Assembly: GCA_030248135.1 (NCBI GenBank)
Contig: JASANC010003281.1
Location: 92,598 to 156,597, forward strand
Direction: 5' to 3'
DNA from: Theristus sp. LFF4_11
Lineage: Eukaryota; Nematoda; Chromadorea; Monhysterida; Xyalidae
DNA: 64,000 nt
The notes under the pieces are model-generated. The model saw nothing but the letters and a program-made list of their open reading frames with translations. It did no database searches and was not told the DNA's origin. Positions 49,801 through 59,200 of this stretch are shown here, one piece after another. The position numbers were made by a program, and so were the translations under genes. Every line of letters begins with the position of its first letter. Position 1 is the stretch's first letter.

Positions 49801-52800
49801 ATTGTGGCATTATCTCGGTTTGTTGGCTGAATTTACGTTAGGTCAGGAGGAGACAGGATTGATCGCGGGATAGAAAACGAAAAAACGAAATAACTTTGTT
49901 TGGAAAGTATACTTTTTTGTTTCTTATGTGAATTCCTAGTCTGAAGACTGTGCAGTCAATTACGACACAGTATTGTGCAGTCCACAAACGAACACACGGG
50001 CAGACATTTGATATTGCAGTATCGCGCGTCTCAGCATATATGAGGGCCTGTAATCAGTTTTATAACAGTGAGTAATTTCTGAAAAGTGCGGAATTTTACT
50101 CTAGGGTGTTCCGAAAGTTCGACCATAATAGCGAATTCCGGTTGAAGAATTGAACGCAAATTTCCTTTTGTGACCGAGGTTTCATATTTTGATATTTTTG
50201 CCAAAATCAGCACCGAATTATTTCATTCTGTCGGTTCACCTCCATAAATTCATTCAGAAATTGGCAAGGTCTAACATTTGGAATACCCTGGAGTAAAACT
50301 CCTTTTTTCTGACGCTACTCTTATAAAACTGGCGCCTGTACGTTTGCTTGTGCAACGTCACTGTGTCTTAACAGAGTGCACAGTCTTCAGACAAGGACTT
50401 AGTTTTGAAAGAACTTCGGTGATTTGTGTTTTCGGTGTGTTTGAGTTTTGGTTTGGCTGGTGTTGTGATGATTTTTTTTAGATTTTGAGAGTTGATTGCT
50501 TGGGGGTTTATGATAGATTGTTTGAAGCGTGTCTCTGAGATTTGGAATGGATCCGGTGGACAGTGTGATGAATGAAAATCAATGTTTTTGTTTGTCGTTG
50601 GTTTTGTAACGGACTGGGCAATGAATGTGATAGTGCATTCCATGCAGTCGAATGACACAACTGTATACTGTATCTACCGTACTGGGTCTTGACACGATCT
50701 TTTGCAGCTCTTCTAGCCAATTTGTCAGGGTGGATAGAGGGAGGGGGTGCCATAATGAACTCAAACTCTGGTCAATGTTACCATTCATTCTTTCTCCACA
50801 GTTCACCGGAATTTTTTGTCCGATGTCAAAAAATTAGCGCAAGTTAAGACCCGTTATGGTAGAAAAATTGAAATCTCCGCGCGTCTTTGGGTTGAAAACC
50901 AAGAAGAAAATAAATAAAGGTGCAGTGCAATTGTGACGTCGGGAACAAAGGCAACATATGTGAAATGGTGCAAAGTGCAGGTTTAGTCGAGCATCAAAAT
51001 CGACGTCGTTTGTAACATGCTTTAAAAAAACATCCCCTTTTCATGCACAAAAGCAGCAGCAAAATTTGCTTGTTCCCTTCACGGTGGGACTTGTGAAACA
51101 GGTTCAACCAACCGGAAGTTCGGGACTCCGTGTGCTAGCTAGCCATATGAGATGTTCGATGTTTTGAAAGCATATCACACCATTCTAATCGGACACCGCT
51201 CGAATAAGCAAAACGATACACCCCCCACAAATCTGAACCGCGGTCAACAATCAGCAGCGGCGAGCAAAGATTATTAAAAAATCTGACCAATGAACGACGA
51301 GCCGATGATGACGACTTTGGTGTCTGCTGTCAATTTCGCCGCCACACCGTGCGCGTCCTCGGGCGTTCGAATGTAGCACACCCCGTCGAGGTTGGCGCCG
51401 GGACAAGTGAGCCGACGCGCCAGACCCCCGGTGGCGAGTACAAGTGACCCGTAGCCGAGCGAGCTGCCGTTTTCCAGGGTGATCGTTCGGTGGTCGGTGT
51501 CGATTTTTGTTACCTGAAGGGGTTTTTTGTTGTCACCAAAAAAAGTTGCATACTGCATTTTACTGTTTTTGTTTTTTTTGGGGGGGGGGGGTTTCTTATT
51601 GTAACGTTGGAACTATCTGGGGTTTTGTTTTTGTTGCTGGTGCATGCAACGGTTGACCAAAAAACCTCAAGTCACAGTCTAGTGACAGTCAATGGTCAGA
51701 GAATAACACTGACTGGTCACTCATCTCGAGACACTTTTGCGACATCTCGTTATCTTGGGGGTTTCGTTTCACCAAAACGGTTTGAGACGGACAAAACAAC
51801 AGAAAAACTGCAAGGTTTCAGACGGCACCAAATATTCCACACCTTGCTGTCCAATAAAACCTCAATGTCGTGTTCCCGATAGAATTGCGGTGGACGAAGG
51901 TAGATCTTCTCGACAACAATGTCCATTTGCTGAAACAGCGGTGAATTTTACAACAAAAAAAGTCGATCAATTTGTTCATTCATTTTGTTGCTGAGAAAAC
52001 GTTGATCAACAAATTCACCATACGAATCCGAAAATTTTACATAAGATGTGATTCTCACACACCTGTAGCCAATCACCATCTGGCACACTCGAATTTAAAG
52101 TTCAATTGCCAATCAGCTCCGGTGTTGTTTGGAAACAAGATCAACAAAACGTTCCACAATCTGTTCAGCAGAACATTTTGTCGATCTTTTTCCGTTTCCA
52201 GTGACCAAGCGTCTAATCTGGCCACCTTGCTGAGTTTCGTTCGATCGTACGGATAGTGGCATTCGTCGGTGACCATCGTAATTGCGCCCTTGTGTCCCTC
52301 TTGGCGGAGCGTTTCAGCGCACGCGCTCGCGGCGGCACCTGAAGTTTTTTTTGAAACTTGACAAACCTTTGAAAAACAAAACCTGAACAAGAAAACTGTC
52401 AAAAGATGATTTCGAGGGTGTACCTTCTTGCTGATCGGGTGCTGAGCTGTTCGGATTATTGGCGAAAGTCAGCAATATACGTACGGTATGGCCGATTAAA
52501 CATGGCAGCTTTTTTTCAGGGTTCAAGGAGCGCGCGAATTTTGAATGAAAGAAAAAAGATGTTCAGAAACCAAACTGCGTGTCTAATTTGACACGTTTTT
52601 GAAAACCAATGCATTATCCGCGCTATTATTCTGTGCATTCTTTCTCCCTTGCACAAATGATTGGGAATTATGTTGGCATTTTTGAAAAAGACAACTCCTA
52701 GTCTGCGACTGATCCCGCCGTGATGGACTGCCTCATTTATTCGGCCATACTGTAAATGGATCATCCAGAATAAAAAAACTATGTGACGCAATCTGTTACT

Positions 52801-54457
52801 CAACAAAATGTTGACCAGGGTGTATATCCATTATGCGCACTTACCGCCGCCAACAATGACGACCGCATCTGACTGTTCGTCGTTCGATTGTCTGCACATT
52901 GGTTTGGTGCGTTTGCCGCCGGGGAATTTGGCGCTGGGCACCACCACCAACATGACATCGTCGCCTTGTACTACAATCTGTGAAATGATCGGTGATTTTG
53001 AAAAGCATTTCAGATGAATCGCTAAAGTCTTAAGTCTGAATACAGTGCACTGCGTTTATAAACAAACAATGATGTTGTACAGTAACAGAGAAACACACAG
53101 GCACGCACACAGACGCTACTGTAATATCTGTGTGCCAGTGTGTTTGTTTGCAGATTCGCACTTCATCTACACCTTGCTGAGTGGCTGCCTGGCACAGCGG
53201 CGACCAATCATTGTGCGTATAACACCAATCATGTGGCCAATCAGCTGCCAGCGAATGAATATTGACTGAAACTTTTTACATCGTATTTCGGCAGACTGTC
53301 CAGTCCGGGGTGGTCTTCGATATCGCCCGTCTCGACGTTAAACACGGCGCCATGCCACGGACACCGGACATGGCCATTGCAGTAGGCTCCTGAAACGAAA
53401 AAAACGATTTCGAAAACATGCAAATTATTTTATTGCACTGAACACTAGATGAAACGTCAGATTTTCCGATTTTTCTGACTTCACTTCTTATATTGCTGAA
53501 CAATTTTGGGGACTCCGGACACTTCAGCAGTTTTGAATTGCGCGCGTCACGCATGAAACTGCTTCACCACCCATTATTATATGCGCGCATCGAGTCGCAA
53601 ACGTGTCCCACTGAAATGACGTCATGTGCCATCAAACATGCGTTTGCCGTTCACAGCAAACCAGACTTTCCGTTTAGCCGGTTTCTTCCCGCAAACAAAT
53701 GGTGAATGTCGAATCAGTCACATCAAACTGACATTTTAGTGCGTGTACTTTGACAAACGGGCGTTTCAAAAGCAAATGACGTCATTTTAGTCAGGACACG
53801 TTTGAATAAATCCACAATACATAATACAAACCTTTGCTCAGCGGCGCCCCGTAGTGCGTGCACTTGTTGCCGATCGCGTGCAAGCCGCCGCCGGCGTTTT
53901 TCACGAGCAGAAACCGGCAATCTTCCACGTCGAACGCTCGGCATCTGCGGTGTGTTTCGAAAAAAAAGAAATTCCGCGCACGCCAACAACAAAAAAATGT
54001 GTCCCAACCGAACCAAGGAGTGTCCGCTCAAGTGTCCGGCGTTTTGTTCCGGAAAATAGAAAAGTGGCAGCAGCACACTCGAAGCGTTTTGGCGCGTCAC
54101 TTTTTACTTTTTCCGAGAACACACGGACGCCCAGGCGGACAGCACAGCGGACACTTGATTGGACTTCGGACATTTTTTAACGGGTGATAAAATGTATCGG
54201 AATAGAGAAGTTGGAAAGATAGCTGTAACGAAAATGGGGTAAATGCTTGCAATTGGACCAAAAAATACAAAAAAAAACAACGAACTCGTCGTTTTTCAAA
54301 TCGGTCGTTTTGCAAACAAACGCGAGCTTTTCCGAAGAGCTGCCATCCCCGCGTGAGCCGTCGGATTCTGAAAAAAAAGTTTTTTTTCTGAAAACAAAAT
54401 TGAGCTCTGAAAAAACTTCAAAACTTTTTGCTTACCGCGAAACTTTGATCGATACAT
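31878..54457 (-). CDS. AIFM3: AIFM3-like Rieske/FAD-NAD(P)H oxidoreductase (complete, 14 coding exons plus one alternative)
   Basis: Exons in coding order: 54457-54436, 54367-54286, 53944-53832, 53389-53280, 52977-52845, 52338-52226, 51929-51843, 51513-51288, then 33832-33717 or 33402-33287, 33006-32844, 32740-32537, 32407-32309, 32150-32075, 32001-31878. All phases agree and give 555 aa (human AIFM3 is about 605). The N-terminal Rieske [2Fe-2S] domain has ligands C63-x-H65 and C82-x2-H85 (CTH...CPWH). The FAD-binding glycine motif is VIVGGGAAA near residue 152. The NAD(P)-binding motif is VVIIGSSFIG, residues 287-296. The FAD-closing motif is YACGDICTFP, followed by the family's C-terminal HWQMA and SAMFGKSLRYAG segments. 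I see no mitochondrial targeting peptide in the short first exon. A strong splice acceptor (T-run, CACCAG) lies 8 nt before the ATG, so a 5'UTR exon or a spliced leader is possible. The intron after exon 8 is 17.5 kb and houses another gene. Confidence 0.93.
33287..33402 (-). CDS. AIFM3: alternative exon 9b of the AIFM3-like gene (Gly-Arg version)
   Basis: A 116-nt exon with acceptor ACTCAG just above 33402 and donor GTTCGA after 33287. It has the same entry and exit phases as exon 9a and also encodes 39 residues: GMEAAA, then ATVVGRGTTPF, then VLGEDVG. About 15 of 39 positions match exon 9a, including both ends, the PF and the VLG.DVG. The acidic residue after strand beta-2 is replaced by Gly followed by Arg. 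Because 116 is not a multiple of three, including both exons shifts the frame, so one is chosen per transcript if both are used. Confidence 0.85.
33717..33832 (-). CDS. AIFM3: alternative exon 9a of the AIFM3-like gene (acidic, NADH-type version)
   Basis: A 116-nt exon with acceptor TTTAG at 33833-33837 and donor GTTCAC after 33717. It begins in phase 1 and ends in phase 0, and encodes 39 residues starting GMEAAA and containing VIAIDILKSPF and VLGSDVG. It completes the second Rossmann beta-alpha-beta unit. The Asp in AIDI aligns with the Glu at the end of strand beta-2 in human AIFM3 (VVELEE), the residue that normally contacts the adenosine ribose of NAD(H). It has a homologous twin of the same length 314 bp downstream. 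Confidence 0.88.
33950..34160. repeat. ~100-bp tandem duplication next to exon 9a of AIFM3
   Basis: Two direct copies sharing GGAAGTTTTCCGCTTCGTAA, TTCATTGTTA and GAACCGCTCCATTCAAAGAA, at about 33966-34050 and 34066-34160. They lie about 120 bp 5' (transcript sense) of exon 9a in the giant intron. Confidence 0.8.
34161..35687. other. intronic DNA of AIFM3 upstream of the nested HMG-box gene
   Basis: Contains the expected promoter and 5'UTR of the HMG-box gene, a T/A homopolymer-rich stretch at 34437-34500 and another at 35075-35160. A CCAATCAGC motif is at 34231. No exon seen. Confidence 0.4.
35688..49251 (+). CDS. HMG-box protein with Gln/Asn/Pro-rich body, nested in an AIFM3 intron
   Basis: Twelve exons: 35688-35840, 36308-36452, 36784-37009, 37483-37660, 38130-38301, 38794-39131, 39608-39772, 40108-40287, 46833-46973, 47323-47431, 47950-48329, 49135-49251; 767 aa, all phases consistent. 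Residues 1-70 form an HMG-like box (NGYSLFAEQM..., AAPYWAKLPEEDKQGWKARA) recalling the single HMG box of Maelstrom, but the rest does not match Maelstrom. After it come an acidic stretch (SGDDDDHGDF), a polyQ/polyN exon with AGVH spacers, a Pro-rich exon with about ten consecutive Pro codons, and a conserved-looking C-terminus (CRPIDPPCDVFKVVG...). I do not recognise the orthologue. A nuclear DNA-binding or transcription-related role is inferred from the HMG box and low-complexity body. The whole gene lies antisense within the intron after AIFM3 exon 8. Its eighth intron (6.5 kb) carries the nested transposon. Confidence 0.82.
37676..37760 (+). repeat. tRNA-like fragment, possible head of a second SINE family
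   Basis: TTGGCGCAGTGGTTAGTGC is a good A box and GGGATCGAATCC a good B box, but they are too close for an intact anticodon arm and the T stem does not pair. A degenerate tRNA-derived sequence, not a functional tRNA. It lies in intron 4 of the HMG-box gene. Confidence 0.5.
38003..38097. mobile_element. TTAA-ended palindromic MITE, copy 3
   Basis: CTGCATTCATGAAGCAG ... CTGCTTCATGAATGCCGCTTAAG, about 95 bp, in intron 4 of the HMG-box gene, 33 bp before the acceptor of exon 5. Confidence 0.85.
38886..39010 (+). repeat. coding tandem repeat (Asn runs with AGVH spacers)
   Basis: AAC/AAT codon runs of 8, 6, 7 and 6 Asn separated by three copies of Ala-Gly-Val-His, in exon 6 of the HMG-box gene. 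Units are about 30-33 bp. Confidence 0.85.
39132..39345 (+). mobile_element. tRNA-derived SINE, copy b
   Basis: Same family as the copy at 27495: CTCGTGGCCGTTTGATGG and GGATCGAGTCCC in the head, GGGTGTATAGGCACTTAATG, then GGGCGCCCTAC and TGTACGCTTTTTCTGG, ending AAATCACCGTTCGTTCC. It begins directly at the donor of HMG-box exon 6. Confidence 0.78.
39471..39503. repeat. CATC/CAAC microsatellite
   Basis: Repeated CATCCATCCAAC units in the intron before HMG-box exon 7. Confidence 0.8.
40829..41620. mobile_element. non-autonomous hAT-type element 1
   Basis: Ends TAGGGTTGGTA... and ...TGCCAACCCTA are inverted. The flanks are TATGCAGC (40821-40828) and TATGCAAC (41621-41628), an 8-bp target duplication with one mismatch. 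Subterminal DNA on both sides is rich in AAACCGGTTT-like repeats. It is 792 bp with no transposase ORF. It was inserted at the inner edge of the left arm of the CCHC transposon. Confidence 0.85.
41825..43288 (+). CDS. transposon-borne protein with two CCHC zinc knuckles
   Basis: An uninterrupted ORF, 487 aa from the first ATG; the frame is open for a further 21 codons upstream. There are two CX2CX3GHX4C zinc knuckles: CTICRHRGHEQARC at residues 61-74 and CRMCYHRGHDECCC at 404-417. Between them is a roughly 330-residue globular-looking region rich in Trp, Arg and acidic residues (KDDNMK-type and WCRWHLKVH segments). The C-terminus is helical and charged (AEVEQWAHRRRM, ELEKQIGRPW). I recognise no transposase or polymerase motif. 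The gene lies inside a long-TIR transposon in an intron of the HMG-box gene, same strand. The frame joins in phase 0 to a possible acceptor (TTGTTGCAG at 41762-41770), so an alternative terminal exon of the HMG gene cannot be excluded, but transposon cargo or mobility protein is more likely. Confidence 0.75.
   Translation: MEMKKSQGRLMDFDSTALVVAGGGGESMELPTVEKQSVNGQKKRVGGDGSNSKPDWWYKACTICRHRGHEQARCRFRELREMSALFESPHRRVAIDTYWCVVPSPDRTRQVVFFAHGVIGVFPRVPVETMPQGKEEEWAFTTDENGDWLEFPEPLLPPYKDNMKLTHSLVYFRTVTSVLPSMELSLGPLQTDVCLPDHRWIQVPPMLFTQDVRDTVESAVAYARRGPVLDHMKRDDSTETLMRFDPQGLQILTWCRWHLKVHTDTLAPSECDAFVSSQEYLGEYRHRSKTTSRVPIYVVKDVNEVMPIHRDGGWVMRRQLARASDKEEGEPVAWDEKDASKMQQKIAGSRRYLVDDRTYYCLDQMSAVLSPTPDDVTIDTARVLRDQSMQSVDGHRRSSSEYVCRMCYHRGHDECCCFVPDRYVQNATRFLDEWKAEQLTKDQVDAMTEAEVEQWAHRRRMVFQCYRAEIMELEKQIGRPWQKGKTV
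44473..46474. mobile_element. non-autonomous hAT-type element 2 with ACGGT arrays
   Basis: Ends TAGAGTTGCCACGGTA and the inverse of TACCGTGGCAACTATA. It is flanked by a perfect 8-bp duplication AACAGTAG at 44465-44472 and 46475-46482. Both subterminal regions (44500-44690 and 46260-46460) are arrays of ACGGTACGGT in inverted arrangement, the layout expected for transposase binding sites. It is 2002 bp, with no long ORF between. It interrupts the right inverted repeat of the CCHC transposon; removing it restores the colinear match to the left arm. Confidence 0.88.
48563..49011. mobile_element. TA-flanked MITE with C-rich internal repeats
   Basis: CCGTATTACCTCTATTAA at the left is exactly inverted at the right end, and both ends are flanked by TA, as for Tc1/mariner-type insertions. 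The interior carries runs such as AATAAACCCCC and CCCCCCCAAAA at both ends. 449 bp, no ORF, in the last intron of the HMG-box gene. Confidence 0.85.
49271..49387. mobile_element. TTAA-ended palindromic MITE, copy 4
   Basis: TTAAGCGGCGTTCATGAAGC ... GGCTTCATGAATGG, about 117 bp, with a longer centre than the other copies. It starts 20 bp after the HMG-box gene stop codon, so it probably lies in its 3'UTR. Confidence 0.82.
50047..50338. mobile_element. ~290-bp inverted-repeat element, copy 2
   Basis: Same family as 14894-15183: CAGTTTTATAA...CTCTAGGGTGTTCCG at the left and GGAATACCCTGGAGTAAAA...TTATAAAACTG at the right, with a GGTTGAA.A.TTGAA centre in common. Diverged. It lies in the large AIFM3 intron downstream of the HMG-box gene. 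Confidence 0.8.
52483..52755. mobile_element. small inverted-repeat element in an AIFM3 intron
   Basis: ACGGTATGGCCGATTAAACA at the left matches the inverse of TTTATTCGGCCATACTGT at the right with a few mismatches. About 270 bp, no ORF. It sits between AIFM3 exons 5 and 6. Confidence 0.65.
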
Positions 54458-54570
54458 GATCGTTACTGGTGGATGCAAAAAAAAAACAAGTTTCAGGTTG
54501 AAAACACGATTTAAAAAAATAATGTCTCTGGCTGTTTCTGGCACAAAAAAAACATTCAGCAAAAAAAGGA

Positions 54571-56264
54571 ATTATAACGCTTTATTGAATTTCGGCGCTA
54601 CAGATTCAATATGACAGGCAAAAAATAATCAGGCGCAATGATGAAAAAAAACTGTTTTTGCTAACACTATTAGGTATACAATGCTAATTTCCAAATGTGA
54701 AACATTTCTTTTCAAAGCGCATATGTGGGCTTCAACTGTTTGCGTTAAAAGCAAACCATGAGCTTAAAACGTATTGTGAAGCAACGCCCGACCCCCCTGC
54801 CACTGGGGTGGTTGCTTTTACATCAACTGCCCGAGGCAGCGGTTTCGGACGTTGAGTCAACGTACCAAACTGTAGACCATCTGCCACATGGCCTGACAGG
54901 GCACTCACATGTTGACCGAACGGCGGAACAACTCTCACTTGTTCTGACCGGGTTGTACATTGAGTTTTCAGACTGGAGACAACTGACTTGGATGAAGTCA
55001 TCGCTGCGCGAATGTCGCACACAAGACAACGGTTATAGGCGAACCGTTCACCGGCACTGGTACCAATAGGGGCCCAGCGAGTGAGTCGCCTATATCGCCT
55101 AGACGCCTTGTCGCCTAGACGCCTTGAATCGCCTGGACGCCTATACGCCTTAATAGTAGGCGGTAGACGGCTTCGGCCGAACAAGTCGCATACTTGTGCA
55201 TTTTATTGGTCAAGGCGATGAAGAAGTGAAGTGTAGAATACACACAAAGGAAGACACTGATAAAAGACACACATCACGTATCAACCAATGTGCAAAGAAT
55301 AGATGAATTTGTATAAAAGAATAGATAAAGGTAGAGATTGGTGAAGATAAAAGAGTAGTTTAGCGTTGAAACGTTGGAAGCGGTTGACACGGTCGTTGTA
55401 TGGACCTGACAACTACCCCCCCCTTTAAAAAGGCCTCTTCCACGAGGCCACAAATGTGGGACGTGAAAGAGTAACGTTTATGAAACGCTACACTATTGTG
55501 TATTGGTACAATTGATGGTGATTGTTGTTGAAAAGATGTGGTGTGAAAAACGGTGAATAAAAAGAGTGGAGAAAAAACTGTGGATTTTGTTGGTGATTAC
55601 AACTGTTTGTTAAGGGCGAATACAACAGTGCAGTCGCCTATGACTTTTAACAAGCACGAATGCTTCAAAATACACAGACTTAAGGATCTGTGTTTGAGAA
55701 AACATGTAAGTAAAAAATGAAAACAAACACTTCCGGCAAAACAACAAACTAGTAGAAACACAAACAAAAATAGATCACAATGGTGATCGGGGCCACATGC
55801 GACAGTGCGTGTGGTTGTTCCCCTCAATGTTACCACATCGAAAGTGTGAGTGAGAAAATAACAAGGTTATTTTATTAGAGTGTTTTACAAACACGAAAAA
55901 CAACAAATCACTAAAAAAATCACGAAAAACTGTTGGAATCGAAGTTGGGTTAGTGTTGTGGCAAAGCATTAAAATTACCTTTACCAGCCCTCTAAAGGGA
56001 CTCAAAAGCAGCACACAAGCGTGGCACAAGGTAACAAAACTGTTACAACAACAGTCAACAGACAACGTCTGTGACAAAAGGCAGAAGGCATTAGACGGCT
56101 AAGATGGCACGTGAACACAGCAAGCAACGCCTGCTCAAAAACAAAAACGGAAAAACAACGTTTTTCACCAGAGTGTCCAGTGTTCAGTGTCCAGCCGGGC
56201 AACGACGCTGTCGTTGTCCATCAAATGGCGGTGGTGCCATCCAAACGGTTGTCGTCTTCGACAA
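54571..56264 (-). other. downstream region of the giant ORF
   Basis: 1.7 kb without a recognised gene. The hairpin texture continues throughout. AATAAA signals on the minus strand lie at 54581-54586, 55202-55207 and near 55870. A minus-strand frame of 150 codons (55184-54732) is open but has no recognisable content. A cluster of GCCTAGAC-type repeats is at 55085-55165. Confidence 0.5.
55085..55165. repeat. short tandem repeat of TCGCCTAGACGCCT units
   Basis: Four to five imperfect copies of a 13-16-base unit built on TCGCC(T/C)AGACGCCT, ending with the inverse GTAGGCGG, so the array can also fold back. It lies within the hairpin-rich region 3' of the giant ORF. Confidence 0.7.
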
Positions 56265-59200
56265 TCACTTGCGTCTGCCGCGCCCCTTGCCTCGTGGCGT
56301 GCCAACCCGTCTGCCGCCGTCGGTCGAATACGCGCTCGCGTCGGACGCCGTCTTCGACGAGTCTTTGTCCGTGCGCGACGCGGTCGGCGGGTCGGTCTGC
56401 AGTCGCGATCGCCGTTGCTGCTCTATCGGTGCCTCAGTCGCCGGTCGGTCTTCATCGTCGGACGTGCTGTAGCCCGACGCCGGCGGTGACGCCACCAATG
56501 TCGTTCGCGGCAGCTGACGGCGCGACTTCGATCGCGACGTGCTTCTGCTCTTGCCACGCGAGCGTGAGCGGTGTCCAGTCGGGACCGAGACGCGCGCTGA
56601 ACTGGCGCTCGACGCCTGGCCCGACGGTGCATCAGCGGCTGTCGAAACGGCAGTCGATTGTTGTTGTGTTTTCGGGGCGTCTCCTGCTGTCGGTCTGCTC
56701 TGCGGCAGAGTCTCCAGCGTAAGACGCCGACAAGCTTCCAATACATCGATTGGGCCTGTGTCTTCAAACTGACCAGTTGAACTGGCTGTGTTCAACTGTT
56801 TTTGTTGTGACTGTTGATCAGTCACCTGACTTGCTGTCGACTTGGCAGCTTTCTGAGCGGCTGTTGGGTCCGCGTGTTCACGAGCTGACTTTTCTCTAGC
56901 CAGCCTCTCGGCCTCTCTTGCTTTCGCAAGTGCAGCCAATTTCTCAGCATTTTTCTGCTTTTTACTCATCGAACTGGCTGTGTCCGATTTCGTAGACGCT
57001 TTGGCTTTTTCGGCTGCGTCCGCTTCGAGCGACATGTACATCAGTGGACACACTGAGTGTTCATGTCCTTTATTGCCACATGCACTGCATGTGATCGTCG
57101 GATCATAACTGATCTGTTCGAGCAGTTCTCGCTGACGCTTTTCTGCTTCAGCGTTTTCATCACCGGATTGCATTTCCTCGGTGTCATCACCATCAGTTCG
57201 TGTCGAACTGGTTTCGACTGTCTTCTTAGGCAGCTGATACGATGTAGCTTTCTTGCTATATCGTTTTCTTTGCTCCGACATCAGTTTGTCGAGCTTCTTT
57301 GGCATTTCGAGACTCGGTTTCACCGTCCTCGACTTCTTTTTCTCCTGTGCGTCGTCCTTTTTCGGCGGTGGCACAGCATCAAGGAATGTGAGTTTAGGCA
57401 CATTCGGTTTCTTCAGGTCCTCAACGAGGCCTGGTTCCAACATTGCACTCGGTTCGACCGAGAAATTTTTCACGAACGCGTTCTGTTCGTTCGCGTTCCA
57501 ATACCGATGCGGTCCCGGCAGTGGCGGCAACCACATAGGTTGTAGCACAGAGTGCAGTTGCACATTTGTGCGTGTTTCTCGCTCAGCTTCTGCTTGAGCC
57601 AGAATTCTCATGCGAATGAGGTTTTCTGTTGGTGTTCCAGCACCAATCAAACGAATATCCGGCGGATCGCCGTTGAATTCTTCCTGTTCACTGAGTGACA
57701 CAAAATACGCTAGCCACTTGATCGTGTTAGCGACGTGCGATGCAGACTGACGTCTGGCATCCCCAAGGAATCCTGTTGGGTTCTCCTTCATTCGCGTGCC
57801 CAAGTCTTGCACTGCGAACCATGATGGCGCATCCAACGGTAGGATGTCCGTTGTCAACAATGGCTTCGGTTTGCCATAATAATCTGCTCGCCGTTTCTCC
57901 ATTTCCGGTGAGCTGTCTATCAGATTCGCTGTTTTGCGATCTTTCACATACACTGGTCGTGGCAGTGTGTCATAGGTCGGGCGCATGTATTCTTGCGCTC
58001 TCTTATTGTCTTGCACCACTTTGCAAGACACTGCATCGGACAACGTGATCGGTGTCTGTTTAGCCTGTGCATTTTGGTACACGGCTTCTGACAACTCGGG
58101 AACCAACTCGTGGTTCACCACTGCACCTTCGTAATAATGACGAAGATCATCAACCTGCGATGTATTCATCGGAGGCGTCAAATAATTGCGTTTTGGGCAA
58201 TAAATAAAATCAGCAGAGGTTTGTTCCACCTGCTGTTGTTGTTGCAGCAACAGTCTCTGTTCACGAGACTTACTGCGCTTACGACCTCTCGGGAGGTTTC
58301 TGCCCGGGTTACTTTCACCCGAAAAACTTTCTTCTCGTTGAAGAACTTGTCCAGGGACCCGTTTTGCTGGAGGGGCTCCCTGCAACGGCGATCGCGCTGA
58401 ACGCGATTGCTTTGCATAAGGCACTTTGAAGCCTTGAGAATCTGGAGCAGGCAGTCGAGGTCTAAGAATCGACACGCGCTGCATTTGATCGAGCGCGGCA
58501 CGGTTTTCGGCCGCGGCTGCAAAACTGACACCACGAGTGGTGTGCATAAATGGCATCCTGGGTGTTACTCCCGTTGGTGCCACAGTTGCCGGAGTCGGAA
58601 ACTGTTGTTGATATTGCTGCGCCGCTGGTGGCTGCAGCACTTGGCCGTACTTTTGTACGAGCACTTGTGCTCTCGGTGTGAGAGTTCGGAAGCGTGAGGC
58701 TCCCTGTTGTGCAGCACCCTGTTGTTGCTGTGGATTGTCAGTCGTAGAAACTTGCGACTGGCTGTCGTCATCTTCAGATGCACTCGATTGCTCTTGTGCA
58801 TCCGAGGATGGATGATCTTCAACCGACAACGGTTGTTTTTCTTGCTGCTCAGTGGCACGCACATTAGGTTGCTGTGGATTCACAGCCGCTTGGGCCTCTA
58901 CGTCGGCCGTGAATCGTTCTTGACGCATTTCAAGAACCGGATCTCTTGCAGGTGCTGTCGGCACTGCAACCATACTTCTGATCTTTTCGATCAGTGCTTT
59001 CTTCTGGGCTTCGTCACCCAGCACAATCGCTTCCTGCAGCTCTTCCCTGAGCGGCAGAGTTTTATGATGGTGGAACACGGTCCACCATGCACGTGCTGCT
59101 GCAATGTCTTTCAGCAGATTGTACTCGTCACTGTCGCACAGTTGTTGTGCGCCGACGGGCTTCAATGAATGCCACGTTGATTGGTGGTCATTCCTTTTGG

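Larger units (their letters stand above)
49252..51287. other. AIFM3 intron downstream of the HMG-box gene
   Basis: Holds the HMG-box 3'UTR, a TTAA MITE (49271-49387) and an inverted-repeat element (50047-50338). Otherwise nothing recognised. Confidence 0.5.

Noticed and set aside
54732..55184. 150-codon minus-strand frame downstream of the giant ORF
   Set aside because: Open but without recognisable composition or motif; the GCCTAGAC repeats account for its Arg-rich start.
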